Positions 8,041 through 16,370 of a stretch of 42,209 nt of DNA are shown here, piece after piece. A program made the translations under genes and the position numbers. The notes below the pieces were generated by a model, which was not told the DNA's origin, ran no database searches, and was given only the letters and a program-made list of their open reading frames with translations. The number at the start of each line of letters is the position of its first letter. Within the stretch, counting starts at the first letter, position 1. The DNA is taken from positions 1 through 42,209 of the forward strand of contig NZ_NOXV01000305.1 in NCBI RefSeq assembly GCF_002251835.1. The letters run 5' to 3'. This stretch comes from Flavobacterium cyanobacteriorum. GTDB lineage: Bacteria > Bacteroidota > Bacteroidia > Flavobacteriales > Flavobacteriaceae.

Positions 8041-8712
8041 ATGCTTCAAAAAGAAACCCTCCAATTCATCAGTGACCTTAAAGCCAACAACAACCGTGAC
8101 TGGTTCCAGGCAAACCAAAAGCGGTATGACGCTTATAAAAAAGAGTACAAACAACTTATTGAGGCCTTTATTGCCGAAATGAGCAAAGGCGATGCTTCAC
8201 TGGCCCAACTGGAACCTAAGCACTGCTCGTTCAGGATAAACAGGGACATCCGGTTTACGAAAGACAAGTCGCCTTACAAGACCAATATGGGCATATGGAT
8301 GTGCGAAGGCCGCAAGGGTACTAATAAGGCAGGCTATTATGTGCATATTGAGCCGGGGGCAAGTTTTGTAGCAGGGGGGCTATACATGCCTGAGGTAGCT
8401 GACCTGAAAAAAGTGCGCCGCGAAATTGCCGGGTTTTATGAAGACCTTGAAGCCATTGTAGGACATGAAGTATTTATAAAGCTATTTGGGACGCTTGACC
8501 GTGATGAAAATATTGCGCTTAAAACCGCACCTAAAGACTTTGATAAGGAACATCCCGCCATTGAATTCCTGAAGCTGAAAAGCTTTACTGCCACGGCAAA
8601 AATTAGTGATAAGGAGCTTGATGATAAAAATTTTGTAAAGAAAACATCAGAAAAGCTGCTGGTGCTGAAACCCTTGATTGAATTTCTGAACCGCGGGCTT
8701 TCTACAGAGTAA
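8041..8712 (+). CDS. DUF2461 domain-containing protein
   Basis: A 223-residue soluble protein that fits the DUF2461/TIGR02453 family. Landmarks are LQFISDLKANNNRDWFQANQ at the N-terminus (W near 20), FRINRDIRFTKDKSPYKTNM (about residues 61-80), YYVHIEPGASFVAGGLYMP, and the later KSFTATAKISD. The biochemical function is unknown to me. ATG 8041 is chosen because the family starts this way; an upstream in-frame extension to 7978 uses a non-ATG codon and overlaps the tandem repeat. It is probably monocistronic. Confidence 0.9.
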   Translation: MLQKETLQFISDLKANNNRDWFQANQKRYDAYKKEYKQLIEAFIAEMSKGDASLAQLEPKHCSFRINRDIRFTKDKSPYKTNMGIWMCEGRKGTNKAGYYVHIEPGASFVAGGLYMPEVADLKKVRREIAGFYEDLEAIVGHEVFIKLFGTLDRDENIALKTAPKDFDKEHPAIEFLKLKSFTATAKISDKELDDKNFVKKTSEKLLVLKPLIEFLNRGLSTE

Positions 8713-8929
8713 CAGAACAGCTGTAACCCCCTGAAATATCATCCTGAAGCTGCCCGGAGGATACTGCAGTCCCCTGCCCAGCCCCGACAGAAGCGGCATC
8801 CTCCGCGGCGCCTGCTTTTGCGGCGCGGAGATACAGCGTATGGCGGGACCAAGCCCTGCCCGGCAAGCCGTACGCGTGCCGCTCCAAATGAAGCAATTAG
8901 CGTGTGTGCATTTTTTTTACACATTGCTA
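8713..8929. other. GC-rich structured intergenic element between DUF2461 and murB genes
   Basis: This gap of about 270 bases is far more GC-rich than other gaps in the window. It contains a strong hairpin at 8801-8830 (CTCCGCG with CGCGGAG, a 1x1 internal loop, then CGC with GCG). A second hairpin is at 8861-8881 (CGGCA with TGCCG). Flanking CCCG (8783-8786) and CGGG (8844-8847) could close an outer stem. Short ORFs on both strands are not convincing because they have no start context and poor residue composition. I have an impression of similar sequences ending genes in other flavobacteria, which suggests a dispersed repeat, but I cannot verify it. Confidence 0.5.
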
Positions 8930-8958
8930 TTGCGTAAATCGGGATTAACGTACTTTTG
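8930..8958 (+). promoter_or_regulatory. Candidate promoter of murB
   Basis: TTG (8930-8932), an 18-base spacer and TACTTTTG (8951-8958) fit the Bacteroidota TTG-N18/19-TAnnTTTG promoter. The start codon of murB is 24 bases downstream of the -7 box, giving a short leader. Confidence 0.65.
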
Positions 8959-8981
8959 CCACGGCAAAAATAACCGCAGGC

Positions 8982-9995
8982 ATGGAAATTATCAAAGACT
9001 TTTCCCTGAAAGGCTACAATACCTTTGGCATAGACGCAAAAGCGTCAGCATTTGTCGCCGTACACACTGTTGCAGAACTCGCGCAGGTTTTAAAAGAAAA
9101 TACGGGCAGGAAACTGTTTATCCTGGGCGGCGGCAGCAACATGCTGCTGACTAAGGATATCGACGCACTTGTGCTACATATAGACCTAAAAGGTAAAGAG
9201 GTGGTAAAGCAGGAAGAAGGCTATGTACACATAAAAGGGATGGCGGGCGAAAACTGGCACCAGTTTGTACTGTACTGCATTGAGAGTAATTATGGCGGGC
9301 TGGAAAACATGTCGCTAATCCCCGGGAATGTGGGTACTACGCCCATACAAAATATAGGCGCTTACGGGACTGAAATTAAAGATACTTTTGTGTCATGCGA
9401 GGCTATGGACACAGAAACGCAGGAATTAAAAACCTTCACTAAGGAAGAATGCGAATTTGGCTACCGGGAAAGTGTTTTTAAAGGCAGGCTGAAGAACCGG
9501 TACATAATAACTTCGGTTACTTTCAGGCTTACTACTAGGAACCATAAAATAAATACTGCCTATGGCGATATTGCTGCCGAACTTGCCCGAAATAATATAA
9601 CCCTTCCGGGTATAAAAGATGTAAGCGATGCCGTAACTGCCATACGCCAGAGCAAGCTGCCCGACCCAAAAGAACTGGGCAACAGTGGCAGTTTCTTTAA
9701 AAATCCGGTTATCACAAAAGAACAGTTTGACAAAGTATACCGGCAGCACCCGCAGATGCCGCACTACATACTGAACGACGCTGAAGTAAAAATCCCGGCA
9801 GGCTGGCTTATAGAGCAGGCAGGCTTCAAAGGCAAGCGTTTTGGCGATGCCGGAGTACATGCCAAACAGGCACTGGTACTGGTAAATTACGGTAACGCTA
9901 CCGGGAAAGAAATACTGGAGCTATCAAAGAAAATCCAACAAAAGGTACTGAATAAATTTGGTATCGCTATTGAAGCCGAGGTTAATATTATTTAG
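8982..9995 (+). CDS. murB: UDP-N-acetylenolpyruvoylglucosamine reductase
   Basis: MurB is the FAD- and NADPH-dependent cytosolic enzyme that reduces UDP-GlcNAc-enolpyruvate to UDP-MurNAc for peptidoglycan. The FAD-binding motif GGGSNML is at about residues 49-55, NIGAYGTEIKD at about 125, YRESVFK near 165, and the catalytic-serine motif GNSGSFFKNP at about 232-241. The C-terminus EAEVNII carries the conserved acidic residue. The 337-residue length fits the E. coli-like type I form. Its own promoter is seen upstream. It is not in a dcw cluster; the next gene has a separate promoter. Confidence 0.96.
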   Translation: MEIIKDFSLKGYNTFGIDAKASAFVAVHTVAELAQVLKENTGRKLFILGGGSNMLLTKDIDALVLHIDLKGKEVVKQEEGYVHIKGMAGENWHQFVLYCIESNYGGLENMSLIPGNVGTTPIQNIGAYGTEIKDTFVSCEAMDTETQELKTFTKEECEFGYRESVFKGRLKNRYIITSVTFRLTTRNHKINTAYGDIAAELARNNITLPGIKDVSDAVTAIRQSKLPDPKELGNSGSFFKNPVITKEQFDKVYRQHPQMPHYILNDAEVKIPAGWLIEQAGFKGKRFGDAGVHAKQALVLVNYGNATGKEILELSKKIQQKVLNKFGIAIEAEVNII

Positions 9996-10026
9996 CCTAA
10001 ATATATTTTCAATTACTATTTGAACG

Positions 10027-10034
10027 TAACTTTG
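10027..10034 (+). promoter_or_regulatory. Candidate -7 box for the glycosyltransferase gene
   Basis: TAACTTTG matches TAnnTTTG, 30 bases before the ATG. The -33 side is weak (TTTC at 10007-10010 with a 16-base spacer). Confidence 0.5.
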
Positions 10035-10064
10035 CGGTAAAATTAAAAAAACAGAAAAGCCTAT

Positions 10065-11171
10065 ATGCTGAACATTATTTTCTATGCCTTTATCGGGGTT
10101 GTGGCCATACAGCTGTTTTATTATGGAGGTATTTTTTCGAAATTTGCTTTTGCAAAACCTAAAACCATAACGCCAAAAAAAATACCTGTCTCTGTGATTG
10201 TTTGTGCTAAAAATGAGGCTGAAAAAGTAAGGGAGTTTGTGCCACTTTTGGCCACACAAGATTATCCTGACTATGAAATTGTACTGATTGATGATGCCTC
10301 CAGCGATGAAACCCTTGATATTTTTGAAGCTTTTGAAAAGCAGTACAGCAACATCAGGCTTGTTAAGGTAGAAAACAATGAGGCATTCTGGGGCAATAAA
10401 AAATTTGCGCTTACCCTGGGCATAAAAGCTGCGCGGAAAGAATACCTTCTATTTACGGATGCTGACTGCTACCCTGCCGATAAATACTGGATAGCCAGCA
10501 TGAGTTCACAGTTCACAATGAGTAAAACCATCATACTGGGCTATGGGGCTTATGAACGGGTGAAAAATTCTTTCCTTAATAAGATTATAAGGTTTGACAA
10601 TATGCTTACGGCTACACAATATTTTTCGTGGGCAAAAGCCGGGATGCCCTTTATGGGCGAAGGCCGCAACATGGCGTATAAAAGGGAAGAGTTTTTTAAA
10701 GTAAACGGTTACATTGACCACATGAACATCCGCAGTGGCGAAGATTCGCTTTTTATTAACCGCGCTGCTACTAAAAAAAATACGACGCTTTGCTACGCAC
10801 CCGGCAGTTTTACCTATTCTGAACCCAAACATAAGTTCAGGGACTGGTTCATGCAAAAACGCCGCGGCGCTTTTACCGCTTCCTTTTTCAGGCCATTGCA
10901 TAAGTCCCTGTTACGGCTTTTTTTCTTGTCGCAGCTCTTGTTTATCATCCTGGCAATATTACTGGCCGTGTTGCAGTTCAGCTGGATGTTGCTGGTCCCC
11001 GTAATTGCCTTCCGGTATATTTTCTCCTGGATTACCATGGGCTACAGCGCCTCTAAACTAAACGAAAAAGACACCGTTTACTGGTACCCTGTTATCGAAA
11101 TTATCCTTATCTTCACACAACTTAATGTTTTCTTTACCAATTTGTTTTCAAAACCGGTACATTGGAAATAA
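10065..11171 (+). CDS. Family 2 glycosyltransferase, membrane-bound
   Basis: A 368-residue inner-membrane glycosyltransferase with a GT-A fold. An N-terminal membrane segment (about residues 3-24) is followed by the nucleotide-sugar site IDDASSDE (about 75-82), the metal-binding DAD in TDADCYPA (about 130-137), the GEDS motif (about 225) and KRRGAF (about 264), which resembles the QxxRW-like site of processive enzymes. Two or three membrane segments follow (about 285-330 and 340-362). The substrate and product are unknown. The last 10 bases overlap the start of the sigma factor gene, so the two are probably co-transcribed. A separate promoter box lies upstream. Confidence 0.88.
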   Translation: MLNIIFYAFIGVVAIQLFYYGGIFSKFAFAKPKTITPKKIPVSVIVCAKNEAEKVREFVPLLATQDYPDYEIVLIDDASSDETLDIFEAFEKQYSNIRLVKVENNEAFWGNKKFALTLGIKAARKEYLLFTDADCYPADKYWIASMSSQFTMSKTIILGYGAYERVKNSFLNKIIRFDNMLTATQYFSWAKAGMPFMGEGRNMAYKREEFFKVNGYIDHMNIRSGEDSLFINRAATKKNTTLCYAPGSFTYSEPKHKFRDWFMQKRRGAFTASFFRPLHKSLLRLFFLSQLLFIILAILLAVLQFSWMLLVPVIAFRYIFSWITMGYSASKLNEKDTVYWYPVIEIILIFTQLNVFFTNLFSKPVHWK

Positions 11172-11725
11172 ACGCTGATCAGATACAGGCCAACATAGAA
11201 AAAGCCAAAAAGGGCGACCAGGTAGCATTTACATTCCTGCTTGATTTTTTTTGGAACGAAGTTTATGGCTTTATGCTGAAACGTACCGAAAATGAAGCAG
11301 ATACGGAAGATATTGTTATAGAAACCTTTGCCAAGGCATTTGATAAAATCGGAACTTATAATCCTGATTATGCTTTTAATACATGGCTGATAGCAATAGC
11401 AAAGAATGTGCATATTGATATGCTGCGCAAAAAAAAATCATCGCTTTTTATTGAAATTAATGACGTAAACGACCAGCAGGCTTACTATGTGGCCGACAGT
11501 ACACCCACTGTGGAAGACCGGCTGATTAAAGAACAAAACCTCTCGAGCCTGCTAAACTGTATTAGACAATTGAAACCGCAGTACCAGGAGGTCATCCAGC
11601 TGCGTTATTTCCAGGAACTCAGCTACCAGGAAATAGCAGACCAGCTTGGCGAGCCACTTAATAATGTGAAAATAAAGCTCCTCCGTGCGAAAAAGCTCCT
11701 CTCAGAAATCATAAGGAAAAAATAA
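11162..11725 (+). CDS. ECF-type RNA polymerase sigma factor
   Basis: A 187-residue sigma-70 family protein of the extracytoplasmic-function group. Region 2 spans about residues 35-92 (DTEDIVIETFAKAFDKI, FNTWLIAIAKNVHIDMLRKKK) and region 4 about 134-183 (YQEVIQLRYFQELSYQEIA, then VKIKLLRAKKLL). The start is a TTG at 11162 that overlaps the glycosyltransferase stop by 10 bases. I accept it because the following MEINADQIQ is what I recall for flavobacterial homologues and no in-frame ATG occurs before residue 38. No anti-sigma gene is next to it, so its control is unclear. Confidence 0.9.
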   Translation: MEINADQIQANIEKAKKGDQVAFTFLLDFFWNEVYGFMLKRTENEADTEDIVIETFAKAFDKIGTYNPDYAFNTWLIAIAKNVHIDMLRKKKSSLFIEINDVNDQQAYYVADSTPTVEDRLIKEQNLSSLLNCIRQLKPQYQEVIQLRYFQELSYQEIADQLGEPLNNVKIKLLRAKKLLSEIIRKK

Positions 11726-11831
11726 GCAGCATTATTTACTTTTTAAACATTTACAGGTATTTGTATAATATATACCGATACTTAACCGTTTTAGTAAATA
11801 TAATTTACCATCAACCTTAAATTAATTTATT

Positions 11832-12665
11832 ATGTCAAAAGCTAGCGTTTTCAACTACGGATGGATTGACCTTGTGTTTGAAGGCAGGAACCAGAATTAT
11901 GGTGCCTACCAGCTGCGCCGACAGGATCCCAGAACTACAGTTATAGCCTTACTTTTAGGTATTGGCCTTATCGGGGTGCTTGTGGGCATACCCGCCACAA
12001 TTAACTACTTTAGCAGGACAGGCAACGGCCCTGTAGAAATCCCGCGGCCTAATGTAATTAAAGTAGATAAAATATATACAATCCCTGAGCCTGAAAAACC
12101 AAAGCCACAGGAACAAGCAGCGGGGGCTGCCGCACCAAAAAGCCCTGAGGAGACAAAACGTTTTACGCCGCCAACACCTGTTTCAGGCCCCGCAGATGAT
12201 GAAGTACCTACAACCCGGGAAGTACAGCAAACAAATCCGGGACAAATGACACAGGCGGGTACAGGCGCTAACGAGATTGTTACGGGCCCAACTTCAGGGA
12301 CAGGCGGAACCGGAGGCACGGGTACTCCGACCGCTGGAACTGGAAATGAGGTTGTTAGCATGCCGGAGCTGGATGTAATGCCTGAATTTCCTGGTGGAAT
12401 AAAAAAATTTTTTGATTATGTTGGAAAAAATTTCAGGACACCTGACAGTGAAACTGCCGGCACACTAAAAGTGTATGTATCTTTTATCATTGAAAAAGAT
12501 GGTACCCTGACGGATATTAAAGTGCCACACGACCCGGGCAGCGGCATGGGTGATGAGGCTATACGGGTTTTGAAATCACTTAAGACAAAATGGAAGCCGG
12601 GTATTAGGAACGGAATGCCTGTAAGGACTAAATACTACATGCCTATTATCGTAAGGCTTCATTAA
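11832..12665 (+). CDS. tonB: Energy transducer TonB
   Basis: TonB couples ExbB/ExbD proton-motive energy to outer-membrane receptors. The 277-residue protein starts with the Bacteroidota-type cytosolic motif (WIDLVFEGRNQNYGAYQLRR, about residues 10-30), one membrane segment (TVIALLLGIGLIGVLVGIPA, about 36-55), and a Pro/Glu-rich periplasmic linker with KPKPQEQ and a Gly-Thr run (about 155-168). It ends in a TonB C-terminal domain (about 185-277; DVMPEFPGG, GTLKVYVSFIIEKDGTL, KWKPG). There is no exbB/exbD nearby. A terminator follows directly, so it is probably a single-gene unit. Confidence 0.93.
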   Translation: MSKASVFNYGWIDLVFEGRNQNYGAYQLRRQDPRTTVIALLLGIGLIGVLVGIPATINYFSRTGNGPVEIPRPNVIKVDKIYTIPEPEKPKPQEQAAGAAAPKSPEETKRFTPPTPVSGPADDEVPTTREVQQTNPGQMTQAGTGANEIVTGPTSGTGGTGGTGTPTAGTGNEVVSMPELDVMPEFPGGIKKFFDYVGKNFRTPDSETAGTLKVYVSFIIEKDGTLTDIKVPHDPGSGMGDEAIRVLKSLKTKWKPGIRNGMPVRTKYYMPIIVRLH

Positions 12666-12666
12666 C

Positions 12667-12695
12667 AAAGAGTTCCCCTTGGGAGCTTTTTTTAT
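12667..12695 (+). terminator. Intrinsic terminator of tonB
   Basis: AAAGAGTTCCC (12667-12677) pairs with GGGAGCTTTTT (12681-12691), loop CTT, ending in a T run to 12693. It starts one base after the tonB stop. The 200 bases up to the next gene hold only a short direct repeat of TGCCGGATT (near 12746 and 12760). Confidence 0.85.
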
Positions 12696-12893
12696 GCATA
12701 TCATTTTACATTTGGCAATTTTTAACGCTAAATAAAGTATTGGGCTGCCGGATTACAGTTGCCGGATTCCTGCGAAACATTGTATGAGCTGCGGGTTGCT
12801 CGCTCTTTATAAAATTTATGTAAAAATAAATCGCCATTTCTTCTTACAAATAAAAAAAGTAGTACTTTAGAATTGTTTAAACTATCAACCAAA

Positions 12894-14264
12894 ATGCAGG
12901 AAAAAGTTATTGTAGGAAGCGAAGAATGGTGCGCGTTCCCTCAATTAGGAATACCCACAATAAAAGCACGTGTAGACTCAGGGGCCAAAACCTCTGCCCT
13001 GCATGCGGTAAATATTATGCCCTTTGAAAAAGAAGGGGAAAACTGGGTAAAATTTGACATAAACCCGATACAGAATAATACCAAAACTGTGATACACTGC
13101 CAGGCGCCGCTGGTTGATAAGCGTATTGTAAAAAGCTCAAGCGGTTTCAGGGAACAGCGATATGTAATAGCTACAGAGATACAGGTGGGCGAATCAACCT
13201 GGGAAGTTGAAGTAACACTAACTAACCGTGACTCTATGGGTTTCCGTATGCTGCTGGGCCGTGAGGCCATGAGCGGAAGGCTGCTGGTAGACCCGGAACA
13301 GAAATTCCTGCTTGGGCAGCCTACAAAGGAAAAACTTCAGGAATATTATTCAAAATCGGACGAAGGCAGGAAAGGGCTGCGCATAGGGTTGCTGGCCAGC
13401 AACCCGGAGCTTTATAGCAATAAACGTATCATGGAAGCCGGGGAACAACGGGGGCACGAAATGCATTTCCTGAACCTGAAGGACTGCTACATGAAACTGG
13501 ATGCCGACACCCCGGAAATTCACTACCGCGGCGGCCGCATACTTAATGACTTTGATGCTGTAATACCACGCATACGCCCCAGTATGACTTTTTACGGGTG
13601 CGCGCTTACAAGGCATTTTGAAGCACTGAAGGTTTTTTGCCTTAATTCGGCTATGGCCATAAGCCAGTCACGCGATAAACTGTACTCATTACAGTTACTG
13701 CTCAACAGCGGGATTGACATACCCACTACAGGTTTTGCCAACTCACCGCTTGATACCAACGAACTCATAAAAATGGTAGGTGGGCCGCCGCTTATCGTTA
13801 AACTGCTGGAGGGTACGCAGGGAAAAGGTGTGGTACTCGCCGAAACTAAAAAAGCGGCCGAGAGTGTTATTAATGCCTTTAAAAGCCTGAATGCCAATAT
13901 ACTGGTGCAGGAATTTATAAAGGAAGCCAATGGTAAGGACCTGAGGCTTTTTGTAATAGACGGCAAAGTAGTTGCCGCCATACAGCGTGAAGCATTGCCG
14001 GGCGAATTCAGGGCCAACATACACCTGGGTGGTACTGCATCTGTTATTAAAGCCACGGCAGAGGAAAAGAAAATCGCTATAAAAGCAGCTAAGGCCATGA
14101 ACCTTAAAGTTGCCGGTGTTGATATTATCCGTTCTTCTAAAGGGCCGTTACTGCTTGAGGTGAATTCATCTCCGGGCCTTGAAGGTATTGAAGGTGCTAC
14201 CAATAAGGATATAGCAGGCGAAATGATAAAAGCTATTGAAAAGAACTTTAAATGGAAATTATAG
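12894..14264 (+). CDS. rimK: RimB-RimK fusion: retropepsin-like domain plus ATP-grasp glutamate ligase
   Basis: The 456-residue protein joins two units. Residues 1 to about 150 resemble the RimB/RloA-type 'ATP-dependent zinc protease' family, with the retropepsin motif [12 protein letters not shown] (Asp about residue 28) and [11 protein letters not shown]. From about 158 to the end it matches RimK ATP-grasp ligases ([52 protein letters not shown]). RimK adds glutamates to the C-terminus of ribosomal protein S6 in E. coli, and RimB belongs to the same pathway; here both are on one chain. ATG 12894 (MQEKVIV) is chosen over a TTG seven codons upstream. It overlaps the DUF1304 gene by 13 bases, so the two are probably coupled. 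Confidence 0.88.
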   Translation: MQEKVIVGSEEWCAFPQLGIPTIKARVDSGAKTSALHAVNIMPFEKEGENWVKFDINPIQNNTKTVIHCQAPLVDKRIVKSSSGFREQRYVIATEIQVGESTWEVEVTLTNRDSMGFRMLLGREAMSGRLLVDPEQKFLLGQPTKEKLQEYYSKSDEGRKGLRIGLLASNPELYSNKRIMEAGEQRGHEMHFLNLKDCYMKLDADTPEIHYRGGRILNDFDAVIPRIRPSMTFYGCALTRHFEALKVFCLNSAMAISQSRDKLYSLQLLLNSGIDIPTTGFANSPLDTNELIKMVGGPPLIVKLLEGTQGKGVVLAETKKAAESVINAFKSLNANILVQEFIKEANGKDLRLFVIDGKVVAAIQREALPGEFRANIHLGGTASVIKATAEEKKIAIKAAKAMNLKVAGVDIIRSSKGPLLLEVNSSPGLEGIEGATNKDIAGEMIKAIEKNFKWKL

Positions 14265-14617
14265 GGAAAATACTTGTAGCGCTTGTAGCCCTCATACATG
14301 TTTATGTTCTATGGCTGGAAATGTTTGCATGGACTACACGTGCACGAAAAGTATTCCGCAACTTTCCTGAAGATATGTTTGCCAAAACCAAGGCCATGGC
14401 GGCAAACCAGGGTTTGTATAACGGTTTCCTGGCGGCAGGGCTTATCTGGTCATTGTTTATAACAGAGGCTGAATGGGGCGCTAATACAGCCATGTTTTTC
14501 CTGGCGTGTGTATGTGTAGCGGGTGTTTATGGTGCGGCAACAGTGCAAAAGAAAATTTTTTATGTACAGGCAGTACCGGCGTTATTGGGAATAGCAGCAG
14601 TATATTTTAATTTTTAG
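14252..14617 (+). CDS. DUF1304 family small membrane protein
   Basis: A 121-residue protein with four predicted membrane segments (about residues 4-25, 50-70, 76-95, 100-119). The family-typical stretches are [30 protein letters not shown] and GVYGAATVQ. The function is unknown. Its ATG lies inside the end of the RimB-RimK gene (13-base overlap), which points to translational coupling; any functional link is unproven. The gene is convergent with hutH, and I see no strong terminator in the 173 bases between. Confidence 0.85.
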   Translation: MEIIGKILVALVALIHVYVLWLEMFAWTTRARKVFRNFPEDMFAKTKAMAANQGLYNGFLAAGLIWSLFITEAEWGANTAMFFLACVCVAGVYGAATVQKKIFYVQAVPALLGIAAVYFNF

Positions 14618-14790
14618 CATAGCCTGACACATTATTTATTTAAAATGCTGTACTAAAACAGTATTAGGACGTAATAGCTCAAGATTTTTTTGCTGAAGTC
14701 TTCAACCTCATTGTTCCGGCGCAGCCTGCCAGTTTCTTTTATCTTGGTGAGCACAACTTTTTCGGGATTAAGAAATTAAACAGGAAAAGG

Positions 14791-16299
14791 CTATTCAAAC
14801 ACACTCTCGTCGAGCTGCAGGTTTTGAAGGAAAGCAACGGTGTTTTCGATATCATAATGCAGTATCCTGTCTTCACCCACCAGTGGCACTTCCTCACGAT
14901 ACGATTTTACAAAAGATTCTAAAAACCCGCTTGATTTTAGTGGGCGGCGGTATTCCAGCGCCTGTGATGCGTTCATAAGCTCAATGGCAAGTATGCGCTC
15001 CAGGTTTTCCACAATTTTTAGCGCTTTTGTAGCGGCATTGGCACCCATGCTCACGTGGTCTTCCTGCCCGTTGCTTGAAACAATACTGTCTATACTGGCA
15101 GGGGTGGCAAGCTGTTTGTTCTGGCTCACTATGCTTGCTGCCGTGTATTGCGGTATCATGAAGCCCGAGTTAAGCCCCGGGTTCGAAACGAGGAACGGCG
15201 GGAGGCCGCGGAGGCCTGATATAAGCTGGTAAGTACGCCTTTCCGATATGCTGCCAAGTTCGGCCAAAGCCATACCCAAAAAATCAAGCGTTAGTGCCAG
15301 CGGCTGTCCGTGAAAATTGCCTCCTGAAAGTATCTGGTCACTTTCGGTAAATATATTAGGGTTATCTGTAACCGAATTTATCTCTGTCCTGAACACCTTT
15401 TTTACATATTCAATAGTATCTTTACTGGCGCCGTGTACCTGTGGTATGCAACGGAAAGAATACGGGTCCTGCACATGTTTTTTTGGCTGTATTATTATTT
15501 CACTGTCTTCAAGCAGTTCGTTAAAGCGCCTTGCCGTAACAATCTGCCCCTTGTGTGGGCGCACCATGTGTATCAGCTCACTGAATGGCTCTATACGGCC
15601 ATCAAAACCTTCAAGCGACAGAGCCCCGATAACATCGGCCAGATAACTTAGCTTCACAGATTTCAGCAGTACATAAACACCATAGGCACTCATAAATTGT
15701 GTGCCGTTCAGCAATGCAAGCCCTTCTTTAGATTGTAATGCGATGGGCTGCCACCCCATTTTGTCAAGCACTTTTTGTGCAGGCTGGCGGAAACCGTCCC
15801 TATATACTTCCCCTTCACTGAGTAACGGCAATGACAGGTGTGCCAGCGGGGCAAGGTCGCCCGATGCGCCAAGTGAGCCCTGGGTATATACCACAGGCAG
15901 TATATCATAGTTATAAAAATCAATAAGCCTTTCCACTGTTTCGAGTTGCACCCCCGAATAGCCATAGCTCAGGGACTGTATCTTCAGCAGGAGCATTATC
16001 TTCACAATATCAGCAGGAACTTCGTCTCCTGTGCCGCAGGCGTGGGAGCGTACAAGGTTTTCCTGTAGCTTTGTAAGGTTTTCATTAGATATTTTTACAT
16101 TATATAAAGAGCCGAAACCTGTGTTTATACCATAAATAGGATCATCATGCGACTTCATTTTTTCATCAAGGTATATACGGCACCGCTCTATACTTGCCCG
16201 TGCTTCTTCTGACAGTTCCAGTGTAAGGCCCTGTGAAATAATAGTGTTAACTGTTTCCAGGGAAAGAAGCTCAGAGCTTATATAATGTATGGTTTCCAT
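14791..16299 (-). CDS. hutH: Histidine ammonia-lyase
   Basis: It deaminates histidine to urocanate in the cytosol, using an MIO group formed autocatalytically from Ala-Ser-Gly. The ASG is at about residues 143-145 in GSLGASGDLAPLAH. Other landmarks are YGINTGFGSL (about 57) and the selectivity pair Ser-His in VRSHACGTG (about 86), which favours histidine over tyrosine or phenylalanine lyase. The later VQDPYSFRCIPQVHG and SSNGQEDHVSMGANAA are canonical. The length of 502 residues is normal. ATG 16299 is chosen because an upstream extension (17 codons) is not conserved. No hutU, hutI or hutG lies nearby; nnr is 71 bases upstream on the same strand. Confidence 0.95.
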   Translation of the reverse strand: METIHYISSELLSLETVNTIISQGLTLELSEEARASIERCRIYLDEKMKSHDDPIYGINTGFGSLYNVKISNENLTKLQENLVRSHACGTGDEVPADIVKIMLLLKIQSLSYGYSGVQLETVERLIDFYNYDILPVVYTQGSLGASGDLAPLAHLSLPLLSEGEVYRDGFRQPAQKVLDKMGWQPIALQSKEGLALLNGTQFMSAYGVYVLLKSVKLSYLADVIGALSLEGFDGRIEPFSELIHMVRPHKGQIVTARRFNELLEDSEIIIQPKKHVQDPYSFRCIPQVHGASKDTIEYVKKVFRTEINSVTDNPNIFTESDQILSGGNFHGQPLALTLDFLGMALAELGSISERRTYQLISGLRGLPPFLVSNPGLNSGFMIPQYTAASIVSQNKQLATPASIDSIVSSNGQEDHVSMGANAATKALKIVENLERILAIELMNASQALEYRRPLKSSGFLESFVKSYREEVPLVGEDRILHYDIENTVAFLQNLQLDESVFE

Positions 16300-16370
16300 A
16301 GTGGTGTGGTTTGAGGGGTCAAAATTCACAAAACCATAATTAAAAAACAAGGTTTTTAGGAGAAATCATT

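Noticed and set aside
8702-8924. Short minus-strand frames of 61-64 codons in the GC-rich gap before murB
   Set aside because: Arg/Gly-rich composition and hairpins suggest structured non-coding DNA; no start context.
13592-14299. 235-codon minus-strand frame opposite the RimK domain
   Set aside because: Antisense shadow; composition is biased and it covers the coding end of two overlapping plus-strand genes.
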